NCBI GenBank assembly: GCA_947499005.1
Contig: CANMML010000004.1
Span: forward strand, 62,001 to 126,000
Reading direction: 5' to 3'
DNA: 64,000 nt
Source: an uncultured Aquimarina sp.
Lineage (GTDB): Bacteria > Bacteroidota > Bacteroidia > Flavobacteriales > Flavobacteriaceae
Below the pieces are notes generated by a model. The model was not told the origin of the DNA. It made no database searches and saw only the letters and a program-made list of their open reading frames with translations. The translations under genes were made by a program, and so were the position numbers. This document shows, one piece after another, positions 25,691 to 34,790 of this stretch (within the stretch, counting starts at the first letter, position 1; every line of letters begins with the position of its first letter).

Positions 25691-26839
25691 ATGCTTCAAA
25701 ATATATTAGAAACCTACAGTAATTACAAAGAGGATAAACTATCTGGTAGATATATAACTTATAATGATATAACCCCTTTAATAGAGGCTTTAAAAGACCA
25801 TTTAGAAGTGTCCGAAATAGGTTTTTCAGAGAATAATATACCTATAAACCTAATAAAAATAGGGAATGGAGCGACTAAAGTACTTATGTGGTCCCAAATG
25901 CACGGAAATGAAAGCACTACAACTCGTTCAGTGTTCGATTTATTGAATTATTTAACACATTCTAATAACGTTACAGAGATCTTAAGCAACTGTTCGTTAT
26001 ACATTATTCCGATGCTAAATCCTGATGGTTCACAATTGTATACAAGAGTAAACATCAATAAAGTGGATTTAAATCGAGATGCACAGTTATTGGATCAATT
26101 AGAATCTAGGATATTTAAGAGTATCGTAGACAAGATCAATCCAGATATAGGATTTAATCTTCATGGGCAACGTACTATCTTTAGTGCTGGAGAAACAAAT
26201 AAGAGTGCTATTGTATCTTTTCTTTCGCCAGCAAGTAATCCCGAGCGTAGTATTACAACTACACGAAAAATAGGAATGCGCATCATAGCCGAGATGAATG
26301 AAGCTTTACAACAGGTTATTCCAGACTGTATTGGAAGATATGACGATGGTTTCAATATCAATTGTACAGGAGATACAATGGAGGATAGAGGAGTAGCTAC
26401 CATTTTATTTGAAGCAGGGCATCACCCAAATGATTATGAAAGAGAAATTACCAGAAAATGGATTTATCTATCATTAGTGACCGCTCTTAACTTTATTTCG
26501 AAATCACCTATGGAAACGGAGGCTTATGATAACTACTTCGATATTCCAGAGAACGGGAAATGTTTCAAGGATATTATCATTAGAAATTTAGTGTTAAATA
26601 ATTCTAAAGTTGATGTTTCAATTCAATACCAAGAAAAATTGGTGAAGGAGCAATTATGTTTCATACCTCATGTAGCTGAAATAAGTCCTCAAATTACTGA
26701 TTTTGGACATCTTGAGTATGACAACTCTACGAACAAGGTGTCATTATCTAAAGACATTTCTAATTTGCAAATCGGCGATGAAATTGACTTTTTAATCGTT
26801 GGGGATGAAAAATTCTCAGAATTTCCTATCATAAACTAA
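25691..26839 (+). CDS. M14-family zinc carboxypeptidase-like protein
   Basis: Cytosolic (no signal peptide), 382 residues. The zinc ligands of the M14 fold are visible: HGNE in WSQMHGNEST, and the later histidine in GFNLHGQRTIF; the catalytic glutamate is probably in TILFEAGHHPNDYERE. The C-terminal 110 residues are outside the catalytic fold. The physiological substrate is unknown. It is followed after 64 bases by the Lrp/AsnC regulator, with a separate promoter. Confidence 0.82.
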   Translation: MLQNILETYSNYKEDKLSGRYITYNDITPLIEALKDHLEVSEIGFSENNIPINLIKIGNGATKVLMWSQMHGNESTTTRSVFDLLNYLTHSNNVTEILSNCSLYIIPMLNPDGSQLYTRVNINKVDLNRDAQLLDQLESRIFKSIVDKINPDIGFNLHGQRTIFSAGETNKSAIVSFLSPASNPERSITTTRKIGMRIIAEMNEALQQVIPDCIGRYDDGFNINCTGDTMEDRGVATILFEAGHHPNDYEREITRKWIYLSLVTALNFISKSPMETEAYDNYFDIPENGKCFKDIIIRNLVLNNSKVDVSIQYQEKLVKEQLCFIPHVAEISPQITDFGHLEYDNSTNKVSLSKDISNLQIGDEIDFLIVGDEKFSEFPIIN

Positions 26840-26870
26840 ATTTTAGTCTTTCATTTAAGCAAAATTCTGC

Positions 26871-26878
26871 TATTTTTG
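26871..26878 (+). promoter_or_regulatory. Candidate -7 box for Lrp/AsnC-ppc
   Basis: TATTTTTG fits the flavobacterial TANNTTTG box, 25 bases upstream of the regulator ATG. No clear TTG is seen at -33, so confidence is limited. Confidence 0.5.
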
Positions 26879-26903
26879 CATTTCGTATACTAAACCCAAA
26901 ATT

Positions 26904-27386
26904 ATGGCAAAGTTTAAACTAGACGAAGTAGATCACCAAATTTTAGATATGTTGATTGAAAACACGCGTACACCTTTTACTGATATCGCTAAGAAATTAT
27001 TGATTTCTGCAGGAACTGTACATGTGCGAGTAAAAAAGATGGAAGAAGCGGGGATTATCCAAGGGTCATCATTAAGTTTAAATTACACTAAATTAGGATA
27101 TTCATTTATTGCCTATGTCGGTATTTTCCTTCAAAATACTTCACAAACAAAGTTTGTCTTAGAGCGTATTAATGAAATCCCTTATGTAACTGTTGCTCAC
27201 GTTACTACTGGTAAATTCAATATTTTCTGTAAAATCAGAGCAAAAGACACTAATCATGCAAAGGATATCATTTTTATGTTAGATGATATCGAAGGAGTGT
27301 ACCGAACAGAAACAATGATTTCATTGGAAGAGAGTATCAACGACAAAAAGCGTTTGATGCATTCGATCTTTAATGAAATGGATTAA
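26904..27386 (+). CDS. Lrp/AsnC-family transcription regulator
   Basis: 160 residues: N-terminal winged helix (about 5-65, KLDEVDHQILDMLIENTRTP and ISAGTVHVRVKKMEEAG) and C-terminal RAM ligand-binding domain (about 70-150, with VAHVTTGKFNIFCKIRAKDT). Such regulators respond to amino acids. It lies 25 bases upstream of ppc on the same strand, probably in one transcript, so it may tie anaplerosis to amino-acid supply (inference). Confidence 0.93.
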   Translation: MAKFKLDEVDHQILDMLIENTRTPFTDIAKKLLISAGTVHVRVKKMEEAGIIQGSSLSLNYTKLGYSFIAYVGIFLQNTSQTKFVLERINEIPYVTVAHVTTGKFNIFCKIRAKDTNHAKDIIFMLDDIEGVYRTETMISLEESINDKKRLMHSIFNEMD

Positions 27387-27411
27387 TTAAAACTTTTATA
27401 TAACCTTATAA

Positions 27412-29991
27412 ATGAGTAGAAAGCCAAAAATAGAGCGTTTCAACCAAGACGTGCTATCGAAATACCAAATTTACAACAGTATTTTTATGACCTTACCTTT
27501 TGATAAGGTTACGAATACTGGAGTATTACTTCCTTTATTTAAAGAAGTATGTGATAAGGGTTTTGCAAGTAAAAAAACACCTACGCAAATCGTAGAAAAC
27601 TTCTTTAATGAATATCAACAAAATTTATCGGAAGATGATAAAAACACGTTGTTATTTCGTTTTATTCAGTATATCGAGCGCGAAGTAGTATTATTTGATG
27701 CGATTGAAGATGCAGCCTTTACTAAGGTTAATAATATGGATGGTCGTGGTACTTTACGTAGTATCAAAGAAGAAGCTACGGAGAAAGGGAAAATCGATCA
27801 GATGCGCGAGTTTTTAGCAGAATTTAAAATTCGACCAACATTAACAGCGCACCCTACTCAATTTTATCCAGGTACTGTACTAGGAATCATTAGAGATTTG
27901 GATAAAGCAATCCGTAAGGATGATTTGCTTACGATTAAAAAATTATTAGCTCAATTAGGGAAAACAGCGTTCTTTAAAAAAGAAAAGCCAACACCATACG
28001 ATGAAGCAGTAAGTTTAGTGTGGTATTTGGAAAATGTATTCTATAATGCCGTTAGCAATATCTATGACTATATCAAGGATAATATCTTTACAGGTAAAGA
28101 TGAGTTTAAAAATGATATCGTAAATCTTGGTTTTTGGCCTGGAGGGGATCGTGATGGTAACCCATTCGTAACAACTGAAATTACGATCAAAGTAGCAGAG
28201 AAACTTAAATCTTCTATTCTTTCTAATTACTATAAAGATATTAGAAAGTTAAAGCGTAGAATTACGTTTGCAGATCTACCAGAAAAGATCAACAACCTAG
28301 AGCTTAAGTTATATCAAAATATTTATTATCCTTCGAAGGAATCTGATTTTACACTTTCTTATTTTAAGAATGAGTTAGAATCGATCCGTATTTCTTTAAT
28401 CGAAGAACACAATTCATTATACTTAAATGAATTAGAAGGATTACTTAATAAAGTACATTTGTTTGGATTCCACTTTGGAACATTAGATATTCGTCAAGAT
28501 TCTCGAGTACACCATAAAGTATTTATGGAAATCGTTAAGGATGCTGGTGGAGCTTTATTCCCTTCGAATTACGACGATTTAAGTATAGAGGAACAATGTA
28601 ATATTCTTTCTGGAATAAAAGCTTCTATTGACCCTGAAACTATAGGGGATGAGATGGCTAAATCTACATTGGGCTCTATCTATGCAATGAAGAAAATTCA
28701 AGAAGAGAATGGAGAGGCAGGAGCGAATCGTTACATCATTAGTAACAACCAGACTACTTTAAATGTTCTTGAAGCTTTTGCGATGATTCGCATGTGTGAT
28801 TGGGCTAAACCAACGGTAGATGTTATTCCTTTATTTGAAACTATTCCAGATTTGGAAGTAGCTGATCAAGTAATGGAAGAGTTATATACAAACCCAGAAT
28901 ATATGGCGCACTTAAAGCGTCGTGGAATGAAGCAGACAATCATGTTAGGTTTCTCTGATGGAACTAAAGATGGTGGTTACTTAATGGCTAACTGGGGTAT
29001 TTACAAGGCTAAAGAAGCGATTACAGCAATGTCACGTAAATATGACATTAAAGTAGTTTTCTTTGACGGACGTGGTGGGCCGCCTGCACGTGGAGGAGGG
29101 AAGACTTCTCAATTCTATGCTTCTTTAGGACCAACAGTTGAGGATGCTGAAATCCAAATGACGGTTCAAGGACAAACGATTAGTTCTAATTTTGGAACTG
29201 TAGATTCTTGTCAATACAACCTAGAGCAGTTATTAGGAGCTGGTATTACTAATGAATTATTTGAAAATTCTCAAACTGTATTTACAGAAGAGAATATCGA
29301 AGTAATGCAAGAATTAGCAGATATTAGTTACAAGACTTACGTTGATTTTAAAGGACATGAGAAATTCTTACCCTATTTAGAGCGAATGAGTACGTTGAAG
29401 TACTATGCCAAAACAAATATTGGTAGTCGTCCTTCTAAGCGTGGTTCGGGTTCTGAATTGAAATTTAGTGACCTTCGTGCCATTCCTTTTGTTGGAAGTT
29501 GGAGCCAATTGAAGCAAAATGTACCTGGATTCTATGGTGTTGGAACAGCTATTAAGACTTTTGAAGATCGTGGAGATTTTGATAAAGTAGTACAGCTTTA
29601 CAATGAATCTAAGTTCTTTAAAGCTTTATTAGAGAACAGTATGATGAGTTTAACTAAATCGTTCTTCGATTTAACTGCTTACATGCAAGATGATCCTGAA
29701 TTTGGTGCTTTCTGGGATATTATCCATGATGAGTACAAATTGACAAGACGCTTATTATTAAAAGTTTCTGGTCAGGAAGAATTAATGGAGAATGAATTGG
29801 CAGGAAAAGCTTCTATACAAATTCGTGAAGATATTGTATTACCTTTATTAACGATACAACAGTATGCTTTGAAGAAAATTCAAGACATGCAGCGTGAAGG
29901 TAAGATCGATAAAGATACCTATGAAATTTACGAGAAGATGGTTACAAGATCATTATTCGGAAATATAAATGCAAGTAGAAACTCTGCTTAA
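27412..29991 (+). CDS. ppc: Phosphoenolpyruvate carboxylase
   Basis: Makes oxaloacetate from PEP and bicarbonate. 859 residues, complete. The catalytic histidine is H147 in LTAHPTQ; GGDRDGNPF (about 244-252) and GRGGPPARGGGKT (about 553-565) are the bicarbonate and PEP sites, and QGQTISSNFG is present. The C-terminus reads SLFGNINASRNSA, lacking the near-invariant final NTG of the enterobacterial and plant enzymes. A strong terminator follows. Confidence 0.97.
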   Translation: MSRKPKIERFNQDVLSKYQIYNSIFMTLPFDKVTNTGVLLPLFKEVCDKGFASKKTPTQIVENFFNEYQQNLSEDDKNTLLFRFIQYIEREVVLFDAIEDAAFTKVNNMDGRGTLRSIKEEATEKGKIDQMREFLAEFKIRPTLTAHPTQFYPGTVLGIIRDLDKAIRKDDLLTIKKLLAQLGKTAFFKKEKPTPYDEAVSLVWYLENVFYNAVSNIYDYIKDNIFTGKDEFKNDIVNLGFWPGGDRDGNPFVTTEITIKVAEKLKSSILSNYYKDIRKLKRRITFADLPEKINNLELKLYQNIYYPSKESDFTLSYFKNELESIRISLIEEHNSLYLNELEGLLNKVHLFGFHFGTLDIRQDSRVHHKVFMEIVKDAGGALFPSNYDDLSIEEQCNILSGIKASIDPETIGDEMAKSTLGSIYAMKKIQEENGEAGANRYIISNNQTTLNVLEAFAMIRMCDWAKPTVDVIPLFETIPDLEVADQVMEELYTNPEYMAHLKRRGMKQTIMLGFSDGTKDGGYLMANWGIYKAKEAITAMSRKYDIKVVFFDGRGGPPARGGGKTSQFYASLGPTVEDAEIQMTVQGQTISSNFGTVDSCQYNLEQLLGAGITNELFENSQTVFTEENIEVMQELADISYKTYVDFKGHEKFLPYLERMSTLKYYAKTNIGSRPSKRGSGSELKFSDLRAIPFVGSWSQLKQNVPGFYGVGTAIKTFEDRGDFDKVVQLYNESKFFKALLENSMMSLTKSFFDLTAYMQDDPEFGAFWDIIHDEYKLTRRLLLKVSGQEELMENELAGKASIQIREDIVLPLLTIQQYALKKIQDMQREGKIDKDTYEIYEKMVTRSLFGNINASRNSA

Positions 29992-30014
29992 TTAAAGTAG
30001 TTTTACAATATTTT

Positions 30015-30054
30015 AAACCTCACAAGTCTTTATGATTTGTGAGGTTTTTGTTTT
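30015..30054 (+). terminator. Rho-independent terminator after ppc
   Basis: An 11-bp perfect stem (AAACCTCACAA with TTGTGAGGTTT, 11-base loop) is followed by TTGTTTTG. It starts 24 bases after the ppc stop codon. Confidence 0.88.
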
Positions 30055-30256
30055 GTAAATACTATTGATTATAGGCTGTTTATCATTGTTAATGAACTAC
30101 TTTTCTTGTAGTATAAGTATACTAACACTCAATAAATTAACACACTCACTCATTTAAGAATAGATATGGCTTAATATCATAATAAATTTAAATAACTAAG
30201 AAGTAGGTAATTAATACGCTTAGTGAATTTTATTATTAAACTAAAACCGTTTTATT

Positions 30257-31684
30257 ATGAGTGCGAAAATTGAAATCACCTTAAAAGAAGAAGCTCAGAT
30301 ACTTTTTGAAAATCACATCAAAAATAATATTACTTCTTTTGGAACTAATATTTGGAGAACAACTTGGGCTTTAGATACACTTGTCAATTATTTTACGATT
30401 GTAGATAGTAGTAGCGCACAAGAAACAATTACTACATTGTTGAATGGAGGTTTATTAAATGCTATGAATGGAGATTGGTGGGATGATTATGGTTGGAATG
30501 GCATCGCATCATTAAGACTAGTAGAAAAATTGGATTTGAACAGTACCGATAAGAGTACACTAGTCAAAAATGCTATCAATTGTTGGTGTTATATGAATGG
30601 GCCTGGTTGGAAAACTAGTACAGAAACTCATTTTAATGTACCATTTCCTGAGGTATTAAACTGGCAAGAACTTATAAGCAATAATGCTTCTGGAAATCCA
30701 AGTAAAAATCTGGGAGCTCCTAACGTATATAGCTACTGGGAAAAGTCTAAACCAAATAATTGGAAGGATCTAGAGCCTCGTTTTTCCCCTGGAGGTATAT
30801 GGAATACAACTAGTGTACCGCAACATATGCCTACTCCCAAAAAACAAGCTTGTGGAGCCAAAGGTCAATTAGCTGGTATTCAAAATACAGTGACGAATAC
30901 CATTTTTACAGTATTGTCTCTAAGAGTATACCAACTTTCTCAAGATAGCAACTATAGCCAATTATTTACGGACAATGATATAAGTTCGAATGCAATATAT
31001 ACAGCTTGGGAAAATCAAATGAAATGGTTAGATAATTGGTTCCAACCAGATGAAAACGCATCACCAGGGTTAATTAATTATTTACAAACAGCAACCCCAT
31101 TATCTTCAGTACTCATAAGAGAACGAGTACCTAGAATGTCTAATGGATACTGGGGAGCAGGATTTTGCAGAACACTTTCATGGTTAGGAGACCAAGGATT
31201 GTTGTTAGGTGCTTTAAGAGAAGGCTGGGAGCTATGGAAAGCAAGTGGGAATAGTAGTAATTCTTTTGACCTAATTGGAAGCTATAATCTATTTATAAAT
31301 GGAGTAACTGATGTCTTGTGGTCGAAAAACGGGTATAATAATCCAGCCTCGCCTGTGTTAAGGCCATGGGTGCAATATGATTCTAATACAGGAGTAGCAA
31401 GCTTTAACGATTTTCCTGAAGGTGATAATCTAGATTACGAAACAGGTATAGCTGTTTTTAATAATTACTTATTACAGGCAATAGAAAGCGGTACAGCAAT
31501 TCCTGAAACATTGAAATCAAATACCAAAAACTTATCTGATATGATCGGGAAAGGTTTTTTTAGTTCTTCCTTTTATACTATTTGTGATGGTTTAATCCCT
31601 AGAAATGAAGGGGGAGCTAATGGAATGACCCCTTGGATTAATCAGTTATCTGTTATTTGTTTAGCGCTTCAGCTAGATAATTAA
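30257..31684 (+). CDS. Six-hairpin glycosidase-like protein (GH76-like), cytosolic
   Basis: 475 residues without signal peptide. DWWDDYGWNGIASLRLVEKL resembles the Asp-Asp-containing helix of GH76 alpha-mannanase-like (alpha/alpha)6 barrels (WYDDxxWWALA). Trp and Tyr are frequent, as in carbohydrate-binding clefts, and helix repeats are regular (for example LRVYQLSQDSNYSQLF, then LREGWELWKASGN). The N-terminus is poorly matched to an exported enzyme. Function and substrate are not determined; a bacteriocin- or lanthionine-type barrel is a less likely alternative. A structured inverted repeat follows the gene. Confidence 0.5.
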   Translation: MSAKIEITLKEEAQILFENHIKNNITSFGTNIWRTTWALDTLVNYFTIVDSSSAQETITTLLNGGLLNAMNGDWWDDYGWNGIASLRLVEKLDLNSTDKSTLVKNAINCWCYMNGPGWKTSTETHFNVPFPEVLNWQELISNNASGNPSKNLGAPNVYSYWEKSKPNNWKDLEPRFSPGGIWNTTSVPQHMPTPKKQACGAKGQLAGIQNTVTNTIFTVLSLRVYQLSQDSNYSQLFTDNDISSNAIYTAWENQMKWLDNWFQPDENASPGLINYLQTATPLSSVLIRERVPRMSNGYWGAGFCRTLSWLGDQGLLLGALREGWELWKASGNSSNSFDLIGSYNLFINGVTDVLWSKNGYNNPASPVLRPWVQYDSNTGVASFNDFPEGDNLDYETGIAVFNNYLLQAIESGTAIPETLKSNTKNLSDMIGKGFFSSSFYTICDGLIPRNEGGANGMTPWINQLSVICLALQLDN

Positions 31685-31709
31685 TATAGAGCTACTAATT
31701 ATAAAATAA

Positions 31710-31805
31710 AGGTTATCTAAAAAGGTAATGTTCCGTCATTTTTAATTAAACCCGAAGTAACTAACGGATAAAGATGACGATTTATAGACCTCTTTTAGAT
31801 AACCT
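31710..31805. repeat. Long inverted repeat between convergent genes
   Basis: Outer arms at 31710-31726 and 31788-31805 (AGGTTATCTAAAA...) pair with one bulged base, and inner arms CGTCAT (31734-31739) and ATGACG (31774-31779) can extend the stem. The sequence lies between the convergent GH76-like and lipoprotein genes. It may be a bidirectional terminator or a small mobile palindromic element. Confidence 0.65.
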
Positions 31806-31821
31806 ATTTACTTTTTAAAAC

Positions 31822-32256
31822 CTATTTCTTAAAAAAGGGAGTGTCGCTTATTAATTTCCATTCATTGTTATCTCCTTGTACCAACACGATAAGAGAAATC
31901 ATAGTTGCTTTTTTAGAGACATGAGTTACTTTTGCTGTTGCCGAATTACCATTAATAACAATATGTTCTATAGTAGTTGTTCGGCTATAGCCCCCCCATT
32001 CTTTAGATTTAATCTTTTTTAAATACCCAGATTTTGGCATTATAGCTACTTTTTTACTTCCAAACATGCGGTTCATGATAATACGAAAATTGTCATCCAG
32101 TAAATCGTCTAGCTTATTGACATCACTATCATCTCCTGCTTTAGAGAATTCATGAATCACTTTTTCAATTGATTTCGTTTCATTTGTTTGAGCTGAACAT
32201 GCTGTTATAGATGTAATTAAGCAGCATAAGATGGTAACTAATTTAAAATTTCTCAT
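31822..32256 (-). CDS. SnoaL/DUF4440-like lipoprotein
   Basis: 144 residues. A lipoprotein signal peptide ends in SITAC, with the cysteine at about residue 20. The mature part (about 30-140) follows the NTF2-like cone fold seen in DUF4440/SnoaL proteins: a helical KSIEKVIHEFSKAGDDSDVN, then strands with VINGNSATAKVTHVSK and VQGDNNEWKLISDTPF. A small-molecule binding or enzymatic role is possible. Its promoter shares a palindrome with the adjacent MarR gene. Confidence 0.8.
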   Translation of the reverse strand: MRNFKLVTILCCLITSITACSAQTNETKSIEKVIHEFSKAGDDSDVNKLDDLLDDNFRIIMNRMFGSKKVAIMPKSGYLKKIKSKEWGGYSRTTTIEHIVINGNSATAKVTHVSKKATMISLIVLVQGDNNEWKLISDTPFFKK

Positions 32257-32324
32257 AACATTTATATTTATTTGATTATTCGAATACTATATTAATGATG
32301 TATCAATTATTAGTATGTCAATTA

Positions 32325-32336
32325 TTGATATATCAA
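32325..32336. promoter_or_regulatory. MarR operator candidate, site 1
   Basis: The perfect 12-bp palindrome TTGATATATCAA (14-bp with flanking A/T) lies about 70 bases upstream of the lipoprotein start, in the gap between it and the MarR stop. A half-site TATCAATT lies 24 bases away, at 32301. The same palindrome occurs at 32818-32829. Confidence 0.7.
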
Positions 32337-32355
32337 TTTTAATGATAAAAAAATA

Positions 32356-32784
32356 CTACGACATATTTTTTCTAATTTTTGCAAGCACATTACTAAGGGT
32401 TTCTAACTCTTCCGATGTCAATCCTTTTATACTTAATTCTCTATGTTGTTTTATAATTTTCATATTACGATCTACAAATGCAGCTCCTTCTTGTGTTAAA
32501 CTTACATAATAAGCTCTAGCATTATTAGGAACTTTAGTGCGAGCTATAAACCCTTTTTTTTCTAGAATGACAATTGTTCTAGTGATCGAAGCAGGGTCTC
32601 TATACGACTTTTCTGCTAACTCTTTTTGAGTGAAATTTTCGTTCTCCGATATTATTTTTAAAACGATCCACTGTTCAATTGTGATGCCTAAACCAAGCCT
32701 TGTTAATTCTCCTTGAGAATAATGTTTGGCAACTTTAGTAGTCAAATCGATCTGATACAAAATAACATCTTCTATTTTCTTCAT
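32356..32784 (-). CDS. MarR-family transcription regulator
   Basis: The start is the ATG ending at 32784 (MKKIEDVILYQIDLTT); an upstream TTG would put the start inside the operator. About 142 residues with a winged helix-turn-helix: FTQKELAEKSYRDPASITRT, then VILEKKGFIARTKVPNNARAY. MarR proteins bind palindromes as dimers and are released by small phenolic or other ligands or oxidation. TTGATATATCAA sits in its own promoter and in that of the downstream lipoprotein. Confidence 0.88.
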   Translation of the reverse strand: MKKIEDVILYQIDLTTKVAKHYSQGELTRLGLGITIEQWIVLKIISENENFTQKELAEKSYRDPASITRTIVILEKKGFIARTKVPNNARAYYVSLTQEGAAFVDRNMKIIKQHRELSIKGLTSEELETLSNVLAKIRKNMS

Positions 32785-32817
32785 AGGTTCATTTTCATTC
32801 CAAATATATAAAATTAG

Positions 32818-32829
32818 TTGATATATCAA
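32818..32829. promoter_or_regulatory. MarR operator candidate, site 2
   Basis: A second exact copy of TTGATATATCAA, 33 bases upstream of the MarR ATG. Placement fits autorepression. Confidence 0.7.
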
Positions 32830-32972
32830 TTAATTAAAATTAGAATAATCTTTAACCAACTCATTTTTTAGATGTATAAATGGTTTTTTTAAGTTCGAAA
32901 ACCGAATTTCGAACATTATAATCACTGGTTTTACTGTCTTTTGGGATAATTAATAATTTAAAATAAATTAAA

Positions 32973-33539
32973 ATGAGTTCTATTAGATTACACTTAATTG
33001 CAGCTTCAATTATTGGTTTAAGTACCTTGTGTTCATGTTCAGATGATGATAAAAATGATGCGCCAACGGGAGATACTATCACGATTGCATCTTTAGAAAA
33101 AGAATTAACCGAGACTAAAGAAAGGCTAGAGCTTTCAGAAGAGAAAGTAATGGTTTTAGAATCTGTAGATTCAAACCAAAAAATTAAAGAACTAGAAGAA
33201 GATTTAGAAGTACATGAAACAAGTATTTCTCAACTGGAAGCAAATAAGACATTAGTTCTAAATTTTTATCAAGAAGTTCTTGGAGATAAAGATGTAAGTG
33301 CCGTTGATAAGTACATTGGAGATGTATATATTCAGCACCACAAAGGATTAGATGATGGTAAGGATGCCGTAAAAGATTTTATAAGCCGTCAAACCAATAA
33401 AATAACAATTATGGTCGAATTGCTTTTTGCTCAAGATGATTTGGTATTTATACACACTAAACAAGGAGAAACCATAATCATGGATGTTTTTAGAGTAGAG
33501 GATAATCTATTAGTTGAACATTGGGATGCTTTTCAATAG
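32973..33539 (+). CDS. Coiled-coil SnoaL-like lipoprotein
   Basis: 188 residues. The signal peptide ends in STLCSCSDDD, a lipoprotein lipobox followed by the acidic tract typical of Bacteroidota surface lipoproteins. Residues about 35-85 are a coiled coil. The C-terminal domain (about 86-188) matches the SnoaL-like NTF2 fold: VLNFYQEVLGDKDVSAVDKY, YIQHHKGLDDGKDAVKDFI, and a final HWDAFQ. It is divergent from the MarR gene across a 188-base gap; a shared stress regulon is only an inference. Confidence 0.8.
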   Translation: MSSIRLHLIAASIIGLSTLCSCSDDDKNDAPTGDTITIASLEKELTETKERLELSEEKVMVLESVDSNQKIKELEEDLEVHETSISQLEANKTLVLNFYQEVLGDKDVSAVDKYIGDVYIQHHKGLDDGKDAVKDFISRQTNKITIMVELLFAQDDLVFIHTKQGETIIMDVFRVEDNLLVEHWDAFQ

Positions 33540-33664
33540 TTTAGCAACCTATGAAAAGGATGGAAGCTATCTTTTATAAAAAATGAGCGAAGACAAACTT
33601 TATTATTGTCACAAATATCAATAGATTTGGCTTCGCTCAGCCTTAAAAAACAGTAAATACCTAC

Positions 33665-34756
33665 ATGTCTTTTATAACTTTTCTTGAACAACTTACGATA
33701 CTTAAGGTTTCACTATACCTCATTAGTATATTGGCATTTATACATGTGTTACTATTGTCTATTTACTTTTTTACAAGAAAGAAAACAAAACAAAAAGAAC
33801 ATGTGATTTTCGGCTTTTTGTTACTTTCATTTTCTGTGGTAATCCTAAGCAACATTTTAACAATGACTCCATTGTTATTTATCTATAGCAAAACCCTTTT
33901 TCTGTCCCGCCATATTGCCTTAATAGTAGTGCCGTTGATGTATATCTATATAGATGTTATTTTAACAGGAAAATTCTATAGTTCAAAAGACTATTTACAG
34001 CATTTTATGTTGTTTATAGTGTCAACACCAATTCTAATAGGTATACTTTTTTCTATAGATCAATTTGATATTTATAATTCTAATTTAAGGTTTGTTACGG
34101 GCTTTTTAATCTTATTTCAAAACAGTTATTACTTATGGCATTCTTTTAATTTGATTAAAGAAAATAAGGATAATAAAAAGGTGAATGATAAAATTAAATG
34201 GTCTAGAGCGTTATTATTTATTTTTCTTTTTATTTGGATGATTCAGTTTTGTTCTTTCTTACTTATAGATCTGTATCGAAACTTTTTTATATGTCCATAT
34301 ACGGTAAGCATGTATTTTTTAACTGCTTTTGTATTTGTTTATATTCTTATTTATTTAATGATAGAGGTGAATAAAATTATTTCACATAAATCAAAATATA
34401 AATCTTCAGAGATTTCAGAAGAGGCATTGCAACACATTTATAATAAGATAGAGGAGCATTTTGAAAAGGATACTCCTTTCATAGAAAATGACTTTTCAAT
34501 TGCTAAATTATCAAATGATCTAGAAGTTTCTGTCAAAAAGCTATCTCGGGCAATTAACTACATTACAAACACTAATTTCAATGATTTTGTAAATCAATAT
34601 AGGTTAGAGGAAAGTAAAAGGCTATTGTTAGAAAATACAAAACAAGAGCTTTCTATTTCAGAAATCTACTATATGGTCGGATTTAATTCTAAATCAACAT
34701 TCAATACTTTATTTAAAAAACAATACGGTAAAACACCTTCAGAATTTAGAAAGTAA
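33665..34756 (+). CDS. Membrane-bound AraC-family regulator
   Basis: 363 residues. About six to seven hydrophobic helices fill the N-terminal 240 residues, followed by a cytosolic AraC double helix-turn-helix (about 262-363): FSIAKLSNDLEVSVKKLSRA, then ISEIYYMVGFNSKSTFNTLF and KKQYGKTPSEFRK. This topology, an integral-membrane sensor joined to AraC, is frequent in Bacteroidota. The signal sensed is unknown. It follows a SnoaL-like lipoprotein by 125 bases. Confidence 0.88.
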   Translation: MSFITFLEQLTILKVSLYLISILAFIHVLLLSIYFFTRKKTKQKEHVIFGFLLLSFSVVILSNILTMTPLLFIYSKTLFLSRHIALIVVPLMYIYIDVILTGKFYSSKDYLQHFMLFIVSTPILIGILFSIDQFDIYNSNLRFVTGFLILFQNSYYLWHSFNLIKENKDNKKVNDKIKWSRALLFIFLFIWMIQFCSFLLIDLYRNFFICPYTVSMYFLTAFVFVYILIYLMIEVNKIISHKSKYKSSEISEEALQHIYNKIEEHFEKDTPFIENDFSIAKLSNDLEVSVKKLSRAINYITNTNFNDFVNQYRLEESKRLLLENTKQELSISEIYYMVGFNSKSTFNTLFKKQYGKTPSEFRK

Positions 34757-34790
34757 ATACCGTGTTTATGTTTTTAAATAAGTATTAAAT

